DNA from: Flavobacterium taihuense
GTDB taxonomy: Bacteria > Bacteroidota > Bacteroidia > Flavobacteriales > Flavobacteriaceae
DNA length: 64,000 bases
NCBI RefSeq assembly: GCF_019351435.1
Contig: NZ_JAHWYN010000001.1
Coordinates: 251,785-315,784, forward strand
Direction: 5' to 3'
Part shown: in pieces, positions 43,085-54,365 of the stretch
Layout of the letters: the number at the start of each line of letters is the position of its first letter
Numbering within the stretch: the first letter of the stretch is position 1
Translations under genes and position numbers: made by a program
Notes under the pieces: model-generated
Database searches by the model: none
Seen by the model: only the letters and a program-made list of their open reading frames with translations
Told to the model about the DNA's origin: nothing

Positions 43085-45922
43085 ATGGGTAAATCTTTGT
43101 TAGGAATGCTTTTTTTATTGAAAATAATTTTTGTGTCTGCCCAAAGACCAACAGGGATAAAAGGGAAAATTATTGATGCTAAAACTCAAAAACCATTAGA
43201 AAATGTAGTGGTTATTATCGAAAACACACAGCTGATGCAACTCACCACGGCTGATGGTGTTTTTAGTTTTTATGCTGTTGTTCCCGGAAATCAATTATTG
43301 CTTTTGCACAGTCAAGGGTTTAGGGATGTGATTCTGCCCGTTTTGATTACTAAGGACGAAATGTTAGATTTGGGTGCTGTTCCATTAGAAGAAAATCAAA
43401 CTTTAGAACAACAAACGGGAATAATCACTCTTCTAGAAAGTGATTTGAGTGATGATAATAGTGGTTCCGAAAGTACTTCGGGACTTTTGCAATCTTCCAG
43501 AGATGCTTTTCAGCAAGCCGCAGCTTTCAATTGGGGCCAGGCGCGTTTTAGGATTCGCGGGTTAGACAGTCAGTATGCAACGACCATGATTAATGGGGTT
43601 ACGATGAACAAACTCTTCGACGGCAGACCACAATGGGGAGATTGGGGCGGGCTCAATAATGTGGTTCGGAATCAAGAATTTACTGTGGGTTCTTTTCCTT
43701 CGGATTATGCTTTTGGCGGGATTTTGGGAACACAAGAAATTAATACTCGAGCTTCGATTTATAAGCCAGGGACGATTCTTTCTTTTACAGGAACCAATAC
43801 TAATTATTCTTGGCGAATGGTAGGAACTTATGCTTCTGGAATGAATAGCAAAGGATGGGCATTTGTGGTTTCAGCGGGAACTCGCTGGGCAGAGGAAGGG
43901 TATTTTGAAGGAACGAATTATAACGCCTTAGCAGGTTTTATTAGCGTAGAAAAGAAAATAAATGACCATCATTCTTTGAATTTCTCGGGATTTTACACAC
44001 CCAATTCTAGAGCAAAAAATTCTCCAAATACCGCTGAAGTTACCGAGTTAACAAATGAAAAATACAACTCCTATTGGGGTTGGCAAGACGGCAAAAAGCG
44101 AAATGCAAGAATAAAAAGCATCGAGGAACCCATCTTGATGCTGAACCATTTTTTCACCGTCAACGACCACACTACGCTGAATTCGAGTTTGACCTATCAA
44201 TTTGGAAAAATTACCAACAGCAATATTGATTACCAAAACAGTAATAGTCCGGATCCAACGTACTACAGAAAGATGCCGAGTTATTACAGTTCCCTGTATG
44301 CCCCTGATAATGGTGAGTTTTCAGGAGAATTTGCTCCAGATTATGTAAATGCAGAGAAAAGCAAAGAGTTATTTTTTGCTAATAATCAAATTGATTGGAA
44401 TGCTCTGTATTATGCCAATCAATCTCCAATTATAGATGTAAATGGTCAAATAACAGGATATGCTTCTGCAAAGAGTAACTACGTTTTGTATGAAGACCGA
44501 ACCGATGACCAAACGATAACGGCTACTTCTACTTTTAATACGCAAATAAGCGATAATCTTTTTTTGACCGCCGGAGGTTTTTATAGTCATTTAAAATCGC
44601 ATAATTACCAACAAGTAACTGACTTGTTGGGTGGTTTGTATTTTGATGATATTGATGTTTTTTATAATGGAAATCAGGCGCAATCCGATTTGAATCACCC
44701 CGACAGACAGGTTGTGGAGGGAGATGTGTATGGTTACAATTTTAATTATGAGGCAAATACGTTGAACCTTTTTACCAATTTTAAATTAACTTATGACAAA
44801 GTCGATTTTTATTTGGCACAAAATTTTATAGGCACCAATTATCAAAGAGAAGGCTTGTATCAAAACGGAATTTATCCAACCAATTCTTTCGGGAAAAGTG
44901 AGAAAGTTCAATTTGAGAATTTTGGTTTTAAAGGGGGAATTCTTTTTAAGATTTCGGGGAAACAGCAGTTGAGTTTTAATGGTGCCTATCTCTCCAATGC
45001 GCCGACAATTCGGAATACATTTCCTAATTCCCGTTTGAACAATTCGGTTGTTGCTGGTTTAGAAAATGAAAACATTAGTAGTTTGGATGCGAGTTATTTT
45101 TACAGGACTCCAAAATGGCAAACCCGTCTCACTCTTTTTTATGCCAAAATAAAGAACATCACCCAAACTTCTTTCTTTTATGCCGAGGGAATTTTTGATG
45201 ATGGAGCAGGATATGCCAATACGGATGCTTTTGTTGGTCAAACGTTAACACATTTGGACAAGAAAAATTCAGGTGCCGAATTCAGTTTTCAATATCAATT
45301 GACCCCGACAGTAATGACTAATTTTTCGGCTGGATATGGTCAATATACAATTGACAGCAATCCGAATGTTATCATAACTAACGATGCCCAAGCCACTGCC
45401 GAAAATCCCAATCCTGTATTTGATTTTGGAACTGCATCCTTAAAAAACTATAATCAGGCAGGGATGCCTCAGCAAGCTTTTGCGTTAGGAATCGAATACA
45501 GAGATCCCAAATATTGGTGGATTGGTGCCAACATCAATTATCTAGCCGAAAGTTTTATCGATGTTTCTCCTATTTCAAGAACAGCTACATTTTATAAAAA
45601 TCCTGAAAGCGGTTTCAATTTTCCGGAAGCTTCGGAAGAAAGAGCTAGGGAGTTATTGAAGCAAGAAGAATTTGATCCTACTATTTTGCTAAACATTTCA
45701 GGAGGAAAATCTTGGAAAATAAAAGGAAAGAATGTCGGGCTTTTTGCAACCATAAATAATGTGTTGGATTTGACTTATAAAACTGGAGGATATGAGCAAG
45801 CTCGAAATGCCAATTTCAGACAACTCAATCAAGATGTTTCCAGCGGAACTCCCAATTTTGGAAACAAATATTTTTACGGTTACGGGAGAACGTATTTTGT
45901 AAACCTGTATATCAATTTATAA
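43085..45922 (+). CDS. TonB-dependent receptor with CarboxypepD_reg-like domain
   Basis: A 945-residue outer-membrane receptor. It has a signal peptide (MGKSLLGMLFLLKIIFVSAQ), a regulatory-like domain (GIKGKIIDAKTQKPLENVVV), a plug (FRIRGLDSQYATTMINGVTM, FGGILGTQEINTR) and a barrel that ends in GYGRTYFVNLYINL. The downstream gene, 18 bases away, encodes a DUF5689 lipoprotein, a pairing known from Flavobacteriia that resembles the SusC/SusD arrangement: receptor plus surface lipoprotein. Ligand unknown. The operon is bracketed by related palindromic repeats. Confidence 0.92.
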   Translation: MGKSLLGMLFLLKIIFVSAQRPTGIKGKIIDAKTQKPLENVVVIIENTQLMQLTTADGVFSFYAVVPGNQLLLLHSQGFRDVILPVLITKDEMLDLGAVPLEENQTLEQQTGIITLLESDLSDDNSGSESTSGLLQSSRDAFQQAAAFNWGQARFRIRGLDSQYATTMINGVTMNKLFDGRPQWGDWGGLNNVVRNQEFTVGSFPSDYAFGGILGTQEINTRASIYKPGTILSFTGTNTNYSWRMVGTYASGMNSKGWAFVVSAGTRWAEEGYFEGTNYNALAGFISVEKKINDHHSLNFSGFYTPNSRAKNSPNTAEVTELTNEKYNSYWGWQDGKKRNARIKSIEEPILMLNHFFTVNDHTTLNSSLTYQFGKITNSNIDYQNSNSPDPTYYRKMPSYYSSLYAPDNGEFSGEFAPDYVNAEKSKELFFANNQIDWNALYYANQSPIIDVNGQITGYASAKSNYVLYEDRTDDQTITATSTFNTQISDNLFLTAGGFYSHLKSHNYQQVTDLLGGLYFDDIDVFYNGNQAQSDLNHPDRQVVEGDVYGYNFNYEANTLNLFTNFKLTYDKVDFYLAQNFIGTNYQREGLYQNGIYPTNSFGKSEKVQFENFGFKGGILFKISGKQQLSFNGAYLSNAPTIRNTFPNSRLNNSVVAGLENENISSLDASYFYRTPKWQTRLTLFYAKIKNITQTSFFYAEGIFDDGAGYANTDAFVGQTLTHLDKKNSGAEFSFQYQLTPTVMTNFSAGYGQYTIDSNPNVIITNDAQATAENPNPVFDFGTASLKNYNQAGMPQQAFALGIEYRDPKYWWIGANINYLAESFIDVSPISRTATFYKNPESGFNFPEASEERARELLKQEEFDPTILLNISGGKSWKIKGKNVGLFATINNVLDLTYKTGGYEQARNANFRQLNQDVSSGTPNFGNKYFYGYGRTYFVNLYINL

Positions 45923-45940
45923 ATTTTAAACAAAAGAAAA

Positions 45941-47290
45941 ATGAATTTAAAATTCTACACTGTTTTTTTAGCAGTTGCAATGACTTTTGGGAGCTGTGCA
46001 AAAGAAGAATTTGATGTGCCAAAACTAACCTGCACTCAACCCGATTTGATAGTAAATCGAACCGTTGAAGAAGTGCGTGCCAGCACAAGTTCAATAGTCA
46101 CACAATATACATACGATGATATTATCGAAGCGTATGTGGTTTCCAGTGATGAGGACGGGAATTTTTTCAAGATGATTTCGTTTCAAACTTTGGCGACATC
46201 GACAACTCCAGCGATGGGTTTTAGTGTTCCAGTGGATGCCTCGAATACGTATATTGATTTTAGGTTGGGCAATAAAGTGTATATCAAAATGAAAAATCAA
46301 TATACGGATATTTACTTCGGAGGAATGCGAATTGGGAGCATCTATGTTAATACGTATAACGAAGGAGGCGTTGGCCGAATTTCTCCAAACGATTATAAAA
46401 ATGTATTGAATGCTTCCTGCACAATGGTAAGTGAGGAGCTTCTGGTTAGGTCTATTTCTATTACTGATTTGTTAAAAGATTCGAATATTAATACATTGGT
46501 GGAATTGTCGGAAGTTCAATTTACAAAAGACGCTATTGGACGTCATTATTATGAGGAATCCAATGATGTAGGCGGAGGAACCAATTGGAGTCTGATGGAT
46601 AAATTGGGAAATCAAGTATTGTTTCGGACCAGTAGTTTTGCTGATTTTGCTGCTAAAATTGTTCCCGATGGAAGCGGAAAAGTGCGAGGAGTTTTGACCA
46701 AGTTTGGCTCAGACTATCAATTATTGGCACGATCCGAAAAAGATGTGGTACTTACAGGTACTGCTGCTGTTCCATTCTTTTCAGAAAATTTCCAAAGTGT
46801 CGAAACCAATACTAAACTCAATCTTCCGGGTTGGTCAAATATGGTGCAAAAAGGGACGAAATTTTGGTTGGGCACTGTATATGCAGGAAATGGTTATGCC
46901 GAGTTTAATACCACAGGAACAAAGGTGGTGTCTAATATCGCTTGGCTGATTTCTCCAAAAATTGACATGGATTTGCAAACCCATGAAGTACTTACTTTTA
47001 GATCAGCTCAACATCATCTTGATGTAGATTCTCCTTTGAATTCGCTCGAAGTGTATATCTCCAATGATTTTGATGGGTTGAATATTACCAAAGCCACTTG
47101 GGTTCCACTTACGGTTGTATTACCCAAACAAGCAACACCTTGGTATCAATTTGTGGGTTCTGGCGGAGTGGATTTATCAACCTATACAGGGGAAATAAAC
47201 ATTGCTTTCAAGTACACTGGCTCAGGTAAAAACCTTGCGTTGGATGGTGCTTTTCAAGTGGATGATGTTCAGATCTTTGGGAACAAGTAA
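45941..47290 (+). CDS. DUF5689 / choice-of-anchor-J domain lipoprotein
   Basis: A 449-residue protein with lipoprotein signal MNLKFYTVFLAVAMTFGSC. The N-terminal half is DUF5689-like (YDDIIEAYVVSSDEDGNFFK, RLGNKVYIKMKNQYTD, LLARSEKDVVLTG). The C-terminal 190 residues form a jelly-roll of the choice-of-anchor-J type: FFSENFQSVETNTKLNLPGW, GNGYAEFNTTG, WLISPKIDMD and LDGAFQVDDVQIFGNK. It is likely the surface partner of the TonB receptor encoded 18 bases upstream. A short hairpin (ATTCTAAT/ATTAGAAT at 47302-47322) lies just after the stop. Confidence 0.85.
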   Translation: MNLKFYTVFLAVAMTFGSCAKEEFDVPKLTCTQPDLIVNRTVEEVRASTSSIVTQYTYDDIIEAYVVSSDEDGNFFKMISFQTLATSTTPAMGFSVPVDASNTYIDFRLGNKVYIKMKNQYTDIYFGGMRIGSIYVNTYNEGGVGRISPNDYKNVLNASCTMVSEELLVRSISITDLLKDSNINTLVELSEVQFTKDAIGRHYYEESNDVGGGTNWSLMDKLGNQVLFRTSSFADFAAKIVPDGSGKVRGVLTKFGSDYQLLARSEKDVVLTGTAAVPFFSENFQSVETNTKLNLPGWSNMVQKGTKFWLGTVYAGNGYAEFNTTGTKVVSNIAWLISPKIDMDLQTHEVLTFRSAQHHLDVDSPLNSLEVYISNDFDGLNITKATWVPLTVVLPKQATPWYQFVGSGGVDLSTYTGEINIAFKYTGSGKNLALDGAFQVDDVQIFGNK

Positions 47291-47330
47291 AACCTTTAGG
47301 CATTCTAATTTTAAATTAGAATCTATTTTA

Positions 47331-47395
47331 AACCATTAAGACATTAAACTTCATTAAGTTTTTAATCCTTAATGAAGCTTAATGTCTTAATGGTT
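47331..47395. repeat. Palindromic repeat after the DUF5689 gene
   Basis: Arms 47331-47358 and 47368-47395 match at 27 of 28 positions and begin AACCATTAAGACATTAA. It shares AACCATTAAG, ATTAA and TTCATTAAG blocks with the inner palindrome at 42879-42946. It lies between two convergent genes and could also act as a terminator hairpin, although no T tract follows directly. Confidence 0.7.
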
Positions 47396-47427
47396 CATTT
47401 TTTTAATCCATTCGGATTAGAAAAAAA

Positions 47428-49635
<2,208 letters not shown>

Positions 49636-49833
49636 AAAGTAAAAGTAGATGCTTTGTAGCTCGAAAAAATCTGTTGCTTTAAAAAAGTAGATTTTAATTT
49701 TAAAAATAAACGTCAAATAGCTTTAAATCAATGTTTTGTGATTATTTTAATTTTAAAAAAAGTGGTGAAGAAGTAACTGTAAATTTTAAATTAAGATGAA
49801 TTTAAATGCAATACATTCCTAAATGAAGAGTTT

Positions 49834-51480
49834 TTATTTATTGCTTGCCCCAATTTGCATTACTTTTTCTTCAAATTCATCTCGTGGTCCGGCCGATTTG
49901 TTTTTGAGTTGTGAACGGTAATTGTAAATGGTAGAAATTGAATACCGAAGAAAAACAGCAATTTTGGCGCTATCTTTTATCCCCAAACGAATGAGGGCAA
50001 AAATTCTCAGTTCGGTATTGAGTTGCTCGTCTTCCTTTAGTTGAATGGCTTCTTCTGGAATTAATAAGGCATTAAAATCACGAATAAAATTAGGGAAGAG
50101 TTGCAAAAAGGTTTTATCAAAGTTCGCATAAAACTCTTTCAACTCATTTTCGATATATTCTTTTGACTTTACCGCACTTACCAAATCATTGATTTTTCCT
50201 GTGGTTGCCAATACATTTAGCTTTCGTTGGTATTCATCCAGTTTTCCTAAATAGTCAGAACATTGGTCCATATAACGGCCTATATATATTTCCTTCAAAA
50301 AATTGGCTTCTGTCAAGGTGTTGTTGGACAAATTTAATTTTTCATTAAAAGTGTTTAGTTCATCATTCAACTCCGAAAGTTTATCATTAGCTAAGACTAA
50401 GTCGCTCTTCGCTTTCGATAATTTTTTCATTTGTCTAATGATTAAAAATAAAAGTGCCAATAAAATGATTGCCAAGAAACTGGCACTAATTAAAAACACA
50501 ATCAATTGAAATCTGTTGGTTTCGTTTTGCTGTTGATAGGATTCGCTGATGATGGGCAACATCTTTGATATTTCATAGGTTCTCAAGCGGGCATTACATA
50601 TCACAGCATCATCTAAGGAACGTTTTATATAGGTATAAGCTCGATCAATATCACCATCTTCATACAGCAAAAAAGCCAATGAACGTAATGAAATATATTC
50701 TTTTTTGGCCAACTGTAAATCGGATAAAGCCGAAATACTTAACCATTTTTTCTCCTCATCTCTATCTTTTTTCTGCTTGTATGCTTGTGAAATGATATAG
50801 GATATAATAGCCCGATTGGGGTCTTTTTTATGAATTTTCGGAAAATAAGGAAGTAGTAAATCGAGAGTTTCTGCGTGTTTTTTATGGTCTAAATACCAAT
50901 CAGCCTTTGCTATAATGTATGGAGTAGAATGAGTAGGGTAAAAATTTACACAGGAATCTCGGTATTGTTTTGAAAGCAAAAGATATTTTTCTTTTTCTTG
51001 TTGCGAAGAGGCATTATCGGCCATTTGCCCATAAATGACTCTTGTAACACCATAAAAAGAACCTTTTAATGTGGGTGTTGAAGCTGTATTTATGGCATTC
51101 AATACATCAATGCCTTCTTTGTACATACCTAATGTACCCATTATGGCTACGAGATTCAATTTTGCTTGATTTAATTTTCCGGGCTCATTAAGATTTTTCG
51201 CTATTTGAAAATTCTTTCTGGCATAAACCAAAGCAGAATCGGATTGATACGATTGGTAATCAGTATATAATTTTCGTGTAATCTCGTATTGTTGTGTAGA
51301 AGCAGTGGTATGTTTTAACAGTGCCTTTAGTTGGGCAATTTTACGCTCTTTCTTTTGGGTGAAATAGAAACTGTTTTCAATAGTTTTATCTATTTCAAAC
51401 AATAGTACATTTGAATTATTTTGTGCAAATAAAGGGAAAGATAGTATTGAAATGATAACAAATAAGAAAAAGCGATTCAT
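49834..51480 (-). CDS. DUF6377 domain regulator (TPR, membrane segment, C-terminal helix-turn-helix)
   Basis: A 548-residue SusR-like regulator candidate. It has a signal peptide (MNRFFLFVIISILSFPLFAQ), a helical TPR-like periplasmic region (residues ~30-315), one transmembrane segment (LIVFLISASFLAIILLALLF, near residue 330), a cytoplasmic coiled coil (residues ~355-400) and a C-terminal region LRIFALIRLGIKDSAKIAVFLRYSISTIYNYRSQLKN that fits a LuxR-like helix-turn-helix. DUF6377 proteins commonly sit beside polysaccharide-use genes in Bacteroidota. The divergent arrangement is absent, but the GH97 gene follows 288 bases downstream, so it may control that gene through the operator at 49588-49635. 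Confidence 0.88.
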   Translation of the reverse strand: MNRFFLFVIISILSFPLFAQNNSNVLLFEIDKTIENSFYFTQKKERKIAQLKALLKHTTASTQQYEITRKLYTDYQSYQSDSALVYARKNFQIAKNLNEPGKLNQAKLNLVAIMGTLGMYKEGIDVLNAINTASTPTLKGSFYGVTRVIYGQMADNASSQQEKEKYLLLSKQYRDSCVNFYPTHSTPYIIAKADWYLDHKKHAETLDLLLPYFPKIHKKDPNRAIISYIISQAYKQKKDRDEEKKWLSISALSDLQLAKKEYISLRSLAFLLYEDGDIDRAYTYIKRSLDDAVICNARLRTYEISKMLPIISESYQQQNETNRFQLIVFLISASFLAIILLALLFLIIRQMKKLSKAKSDLVLANDKLSELNDELNTFNEKLNLSNNTLTEANFLKEIYIGRYMDQCSDYLGKLDEYQRKLNVLATTGKINDLVSAVKSKEYIENELKEFYANFDKTFLQLFPNFIRDFNALLIPEEAIQLKEDEQLNTELRIFALIRLGIKDSAKIAVFLRYSISTIYNYRSQLKNKSAGPRDEFEEKVMQIGASNK

Positions 51481-51522
51481 TCAAGTTGGATTTATTTTCT
51501 GTAAAAATAAGTAAAAATTTAA

Positions 51523-51565
51523 ATGCAAAAACCGTCTTGAATCTTTCAGGATACAAGACGGTTTT
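51523..51565 (-). terminator. pyk terminator
   Basis: AAAACCGTCTTG (51528-51539) and CAAGACGGTTTT (51554-51565) form a perfect 12-bp stem; the minus strand continues with TTTTTGCATTT. It lies 20 bases after the pyk stop. Confidence 0.88.
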
Positions 51566-51584
51566 ATATTTAATGAGATAAAAG

Positions 51585-53015
51585 TTATTCTATTTCAGAA
51601 ACTCTTAAAGTATTTACCATTCCTTTGTCAGTAATTGGCATTGCGGCCAAGTTGATTAGGAAATCACCTTTTTTCACAAATCCTTTTTCTTTTACGATGT
51701 TATTTACATCCGTAACAGTATCATCTGTACTTACTGATTTTTCATAATAAAATGATTTTACTCCCCATAATAAATTAAGTTGGGTTAAAATTCTTTTATT
51801 GGAAGTAAAAACCAAAACGTGCGCAGAAGGTCTCCATGCCGAAATTTGAAAAGCAGTATAACCACTATTCGTTAAGGTACAAATCGCTTTTGCTTTGATC
51901 GCATTAGCCATGATAGCGGCGTGTTGGCAAATTGTTTTAGTGATAAAACGGTTTGTTCTTACTTGTGGAGAGTTTTGAGGAACTTGGATAAGCGGTGAAT
52001 CTTCAACTGCTTCAATTATTTGAGTCATTTTTTGAATCACTTGTACCGGATAATTTCCTGTAGCTGTCTCTCCTGAAAGCATTACTGCATCGGCACCATC
52101 CATTACAGAGTTGGCAACGTCATTTACTTCAGCACGAGTTGGAGTTAAACTAGTGATCATAGTTTCCATCATTTGAGTGGCAACGATAACCGGAATTCTA
52201 GCTGTCTTAGCTCTTCGAATTAATTCTTTCTGTACCAATGGTACTTCATGGGCAGGGAGTTCAACTCCTAGATCACCTCTGGCCACCATCAAAGCATCAC
52301 AATAAGCAACGATTCTATCGATATTCTCTAATGCTTCAGGCATTTCTATTTTGGCGATAATTGGAATTTTATGCTCTGAATGTTTAGCAATCAATTCCTG
52401 TAAATCTTGCAAGTCTCTTGGCGTTTTTACAAATGAAAGAGCAATCCAGTCCAATTTTTGTTCAATTGCAAAAATAGCATCTGCTACATCTTTCTCTGTC
52501 ATTGCCGGTAATGAAATTTTAGTATTTGGTAAGTTTACCCCTTTCTTAGATTTCAATTCACCTCCTTGAATAACACGTGCAATAACTTCTGATTTTTTAT
52601 CGGTTTCAACGATTTCAAAAATTAATTTTCCGTCGTCTAGTAATATTCTTTCTCCAGGATTTACGTCATTTGGAAAATTCTGATATTTCATGAATACTTT
52701 CTTTGCAGTACCAAGAATATCTTCTGCAGTTGTAAAAGTGATTAAATCACCGTCATTTACGACAACTCCGTCTTCCATTACTCCAACACGTAGTTTAGGG
52801 CCTTGTAAATCTCCAAGAATTCCAGTAGTATATCCAAATTCTTCGTTTATACCTCGAATAATGCTTATTTTATTTTTTACGTCTTCGTAATCAGCATGGG
52901 AAAAATTTACTCTAAATACATTTACACCTGCTTCAATCATGTCTTTTATGATTTCTCGTGTGCTACATGCAGGCCCAAGTGTGGCTACAATTTTGGTTTT
53001 TTTGTTTGTATGCAT
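51585..53015 (-). CDS. pyk: Pyruvate kinase
   Basis: Transfers phosphate from phosphoenolpyruvate to ADP, the last step of glycolysis. The 476-residue protein has TKIVATLGPACSTREI at the N-terminus, FRVNFSHADYE, the PEP/Mg site IPIIAKIEMPEALEN containing the catalytic lysine, VARGDLGVELPAHEVPL and the signature TQMMETMITSLTPTRAEVNDVANSVMDGADAVMLSGETATG. The C-terminal allosteric domain is complete. The IPExxxVDY gene is upstream by 5 bases. Confidence 0.97.
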   Translation of the reverse strand: MHTNKKTKIVATLGPACSTREIIKDMIEAGVNVFRVNFSHADYEDVKNKISIIRGINEEFGYTTGILGDLQGPKLRVGVMEDGVVVNDGDLITFTTAEDILGTAKKVFMKYQNFPNDVNPGERILLDDGKLIFEIVETDKKSEVIARVIQGGELKSKKGVNLPNTKISLPAMTEKDVADAIFAIEQKLDWIALSFVKTPRDLQDLQELIAKHSEHKIPIIAKIEMPEALENIDRIVAYCDALMVARGDLGVELPAHEVPLVQKELIRRAKTARIPVIVATQMMETMITSLTPTRAEVNDVANSVMDGADAVMLSGETATGNYPVQVIQKMTQIIEAVEDSPLIQVPQNSPQVRTNRFITKTICQHAAIMANAIKAKAICTLTNSGYTAFQISAWRPSAHVLVFTSNKRILTQLNLLWGVKSFYYEKSVSTDDTVTDVNNIVKEKGFVKKGDFLINLAAMPITDKGMVNTLRVSEIE

Positions 53016-53020
53016 TAGTA

Positions 53021-53515
53021 TTAAAAAATTAAATTGTTTTTAGATTTTATTTTATTTGTGTCAACAATATATATCGTTGCTATATTGTCTATTGTATTCA
53101 ATTCATTTTGTATTTTCAAAAGATTCAAATTCTCATCGCTATTTTCTATTTTCAAAAAGTAATCTACTTTTTTAAACTCGGGGAGCATATACACTTTTGT
53201 GGCTACTTCTAAATTTATATTTGAAAACAAACTTTGATTTTCCTCTTTTTTTTGTTGAATGACCTCGTTTTTATTCTGTATCAAATCCCAAGAAATCTCC
53301 TTTTTCTTTTCATAATAATGAAATCTAGAAAAATGAGCTTCTCCTTCTTTAACTGTAATTTGAATTTCTTTTATAGATTTATTCAGATTAACATGAAGTC
53401 TTTGATTGATAAAATAAGCCAATCGATAATCTTCTAATGAAGTATGAATAGCAATAAGACTATAATCTATTTCGTCAAATTCGCCAAAATCCAGTTTATG
53501 AATTGCCATATTCAT
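53021..53515 (-). CDS. IPExxxVDY-family protein, function unknown
   Basis: A 164-residue protein starting MNMAIHKLDFGEFDEIDYSLIAIHT. The name-giving motif is present as LPEFKKVDYFLKIE near residue 120 (first residue L instead of I). The central part is Lys- and Glu-rich. Members occur in Bacteroidota beside pyk and rnc; the role is unknown. The gene is 5 bases upstream of pyk. A second ATG two codons in is an equally good start. Confidence 0.85.
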   Translation of the reverse strand: MNMAIHKLDFGEFDEIDYSLIAIHTSLEDYRLAYFINQRLHVNLNKSIKEIQITVKEGEAHFSRFHYYEKKKEISWDLIQNKNEVIQQKKEENQSLFSNINLEVATKVYMLPEFKKVDYFLKIENSDENLNLLKIQNELNTIDNIATIYIVDTNKIKSKNNLIF

Positions 53516-53624
53516 TAAAAAATAAGATGTAAATATAGTATTTCTATTTTAGCAAAAGGACGCAAGGTGGCTAGGATTTTGATATTTTATCAACGAAAAC
53601 GATGTAGTATTGATAATAGAATAG

Positions 53625-54365
53625 TTATTTTCTGTCAATTTTCTCTTGAAATACAAAGTAAGCACGTTGAGATGCTTTTTCTTCCGCTTTCTTTTTTGAA
53701 GTTGCTCTGGCTTTAGCAATGACTTTATCGTCAATACTAAGTTTTACGCCAAATAAGCGTTGACCGTCAATGGCATTGTCTTCAAAAATGTCGTAGTGAA
53801 ACTGTTTTTTCTCTTTTTGGCACCATTCGATAACAAGGCTTTTGTAACTGATCACTTTTCCTTCCAGTCGAGCAATGTCAACATAAGGGATTATTACTCT
53901 TTTTTGAATAAATTTTTCACAATATTCATATCCTCTATCTAAGTAAATGGCTCCAATTAAGGATTCGAATATGTTACCATGAATATTTTCTCCAAAATGA
54001 TGAACAGGGACTTTGCTTTCAATAAAATGTATAAGATTTAAATCTTTGCCTAATTCATTTAAATGTTCTCTACTAACTATTTTAGAACGCATTTTTGTTA
54101 AATAACCTTCGTCTCCAAGTGGTGCTTCATTAAATAAATAAGCCGCAATTACTGAACTCAACATAGCGTCGCCTAAAAACTCCAGTCTTTCGTAGTTCAT
54201 TGGGTTTCCTTTTAAATCTATTCGATTGGAGGAGCGATGTGTAAATGCTTTTTTATAAAAGTCAAGCGTAACTGGATTAAATCCAAGGATTGGCTGGATA
54301 GAATCAAAAAAAATCCCGTCTTCAAGAGAACGGGATTTTGAGAATATTTTACTGAGAATACCCAT
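53625..54365 (-). CDS. rnc: Ribonuclease III
   Basis: Double-stranded RNA endonuclease for rRNA maturation and RNA turnover. The 246-residue protein has the catalytic signature NYERLEFLGDAMLSSVIAAYLF, the second acidic site in GNIFESLIGAIYLDRGYEYC, and a C-terminal double-stranded RNA-binding domain (YKSLVIEWCQKEKKQFHYDIFED...AKARATSKKKAEEKASQRAY). The start is the base after the fabF stop, so fabF-rnc are coupled, as in many Bacteroidota. Confidence 0.96.
   Translation of the reverse strand: MGILSKIFSKSRSLEDGIFFDSIQPILGFNPVTLDFYKKAFTHRSSNRIDLKGNPMNYERLEFLGDAMLSSVIAAYLFNEAPLGDEGYLTKMRSKIVSREHLNELGKDLNLIHFIESKVPVHHFGENIHGNIFESLIGAIYLDRGYEYCEKFIQKRVIIPYVDIARLEGKVISYKSLVIEWCQKEKKQFHYDIFEDNAIDGQRLFGVKLSIDDKVIAKARATSKKKAEEKASQRAYFVFQEKIDRK

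Noticed and set aside
47331..47395. Simple intrinsic terminator between the DUF5689 and GH97 genes
   Set aside because: The arms are 28 bp, far longer than a typical terminator, with no adjacent T tract, and a related copy lies at 42879-42946, so it was classed as a repeat.
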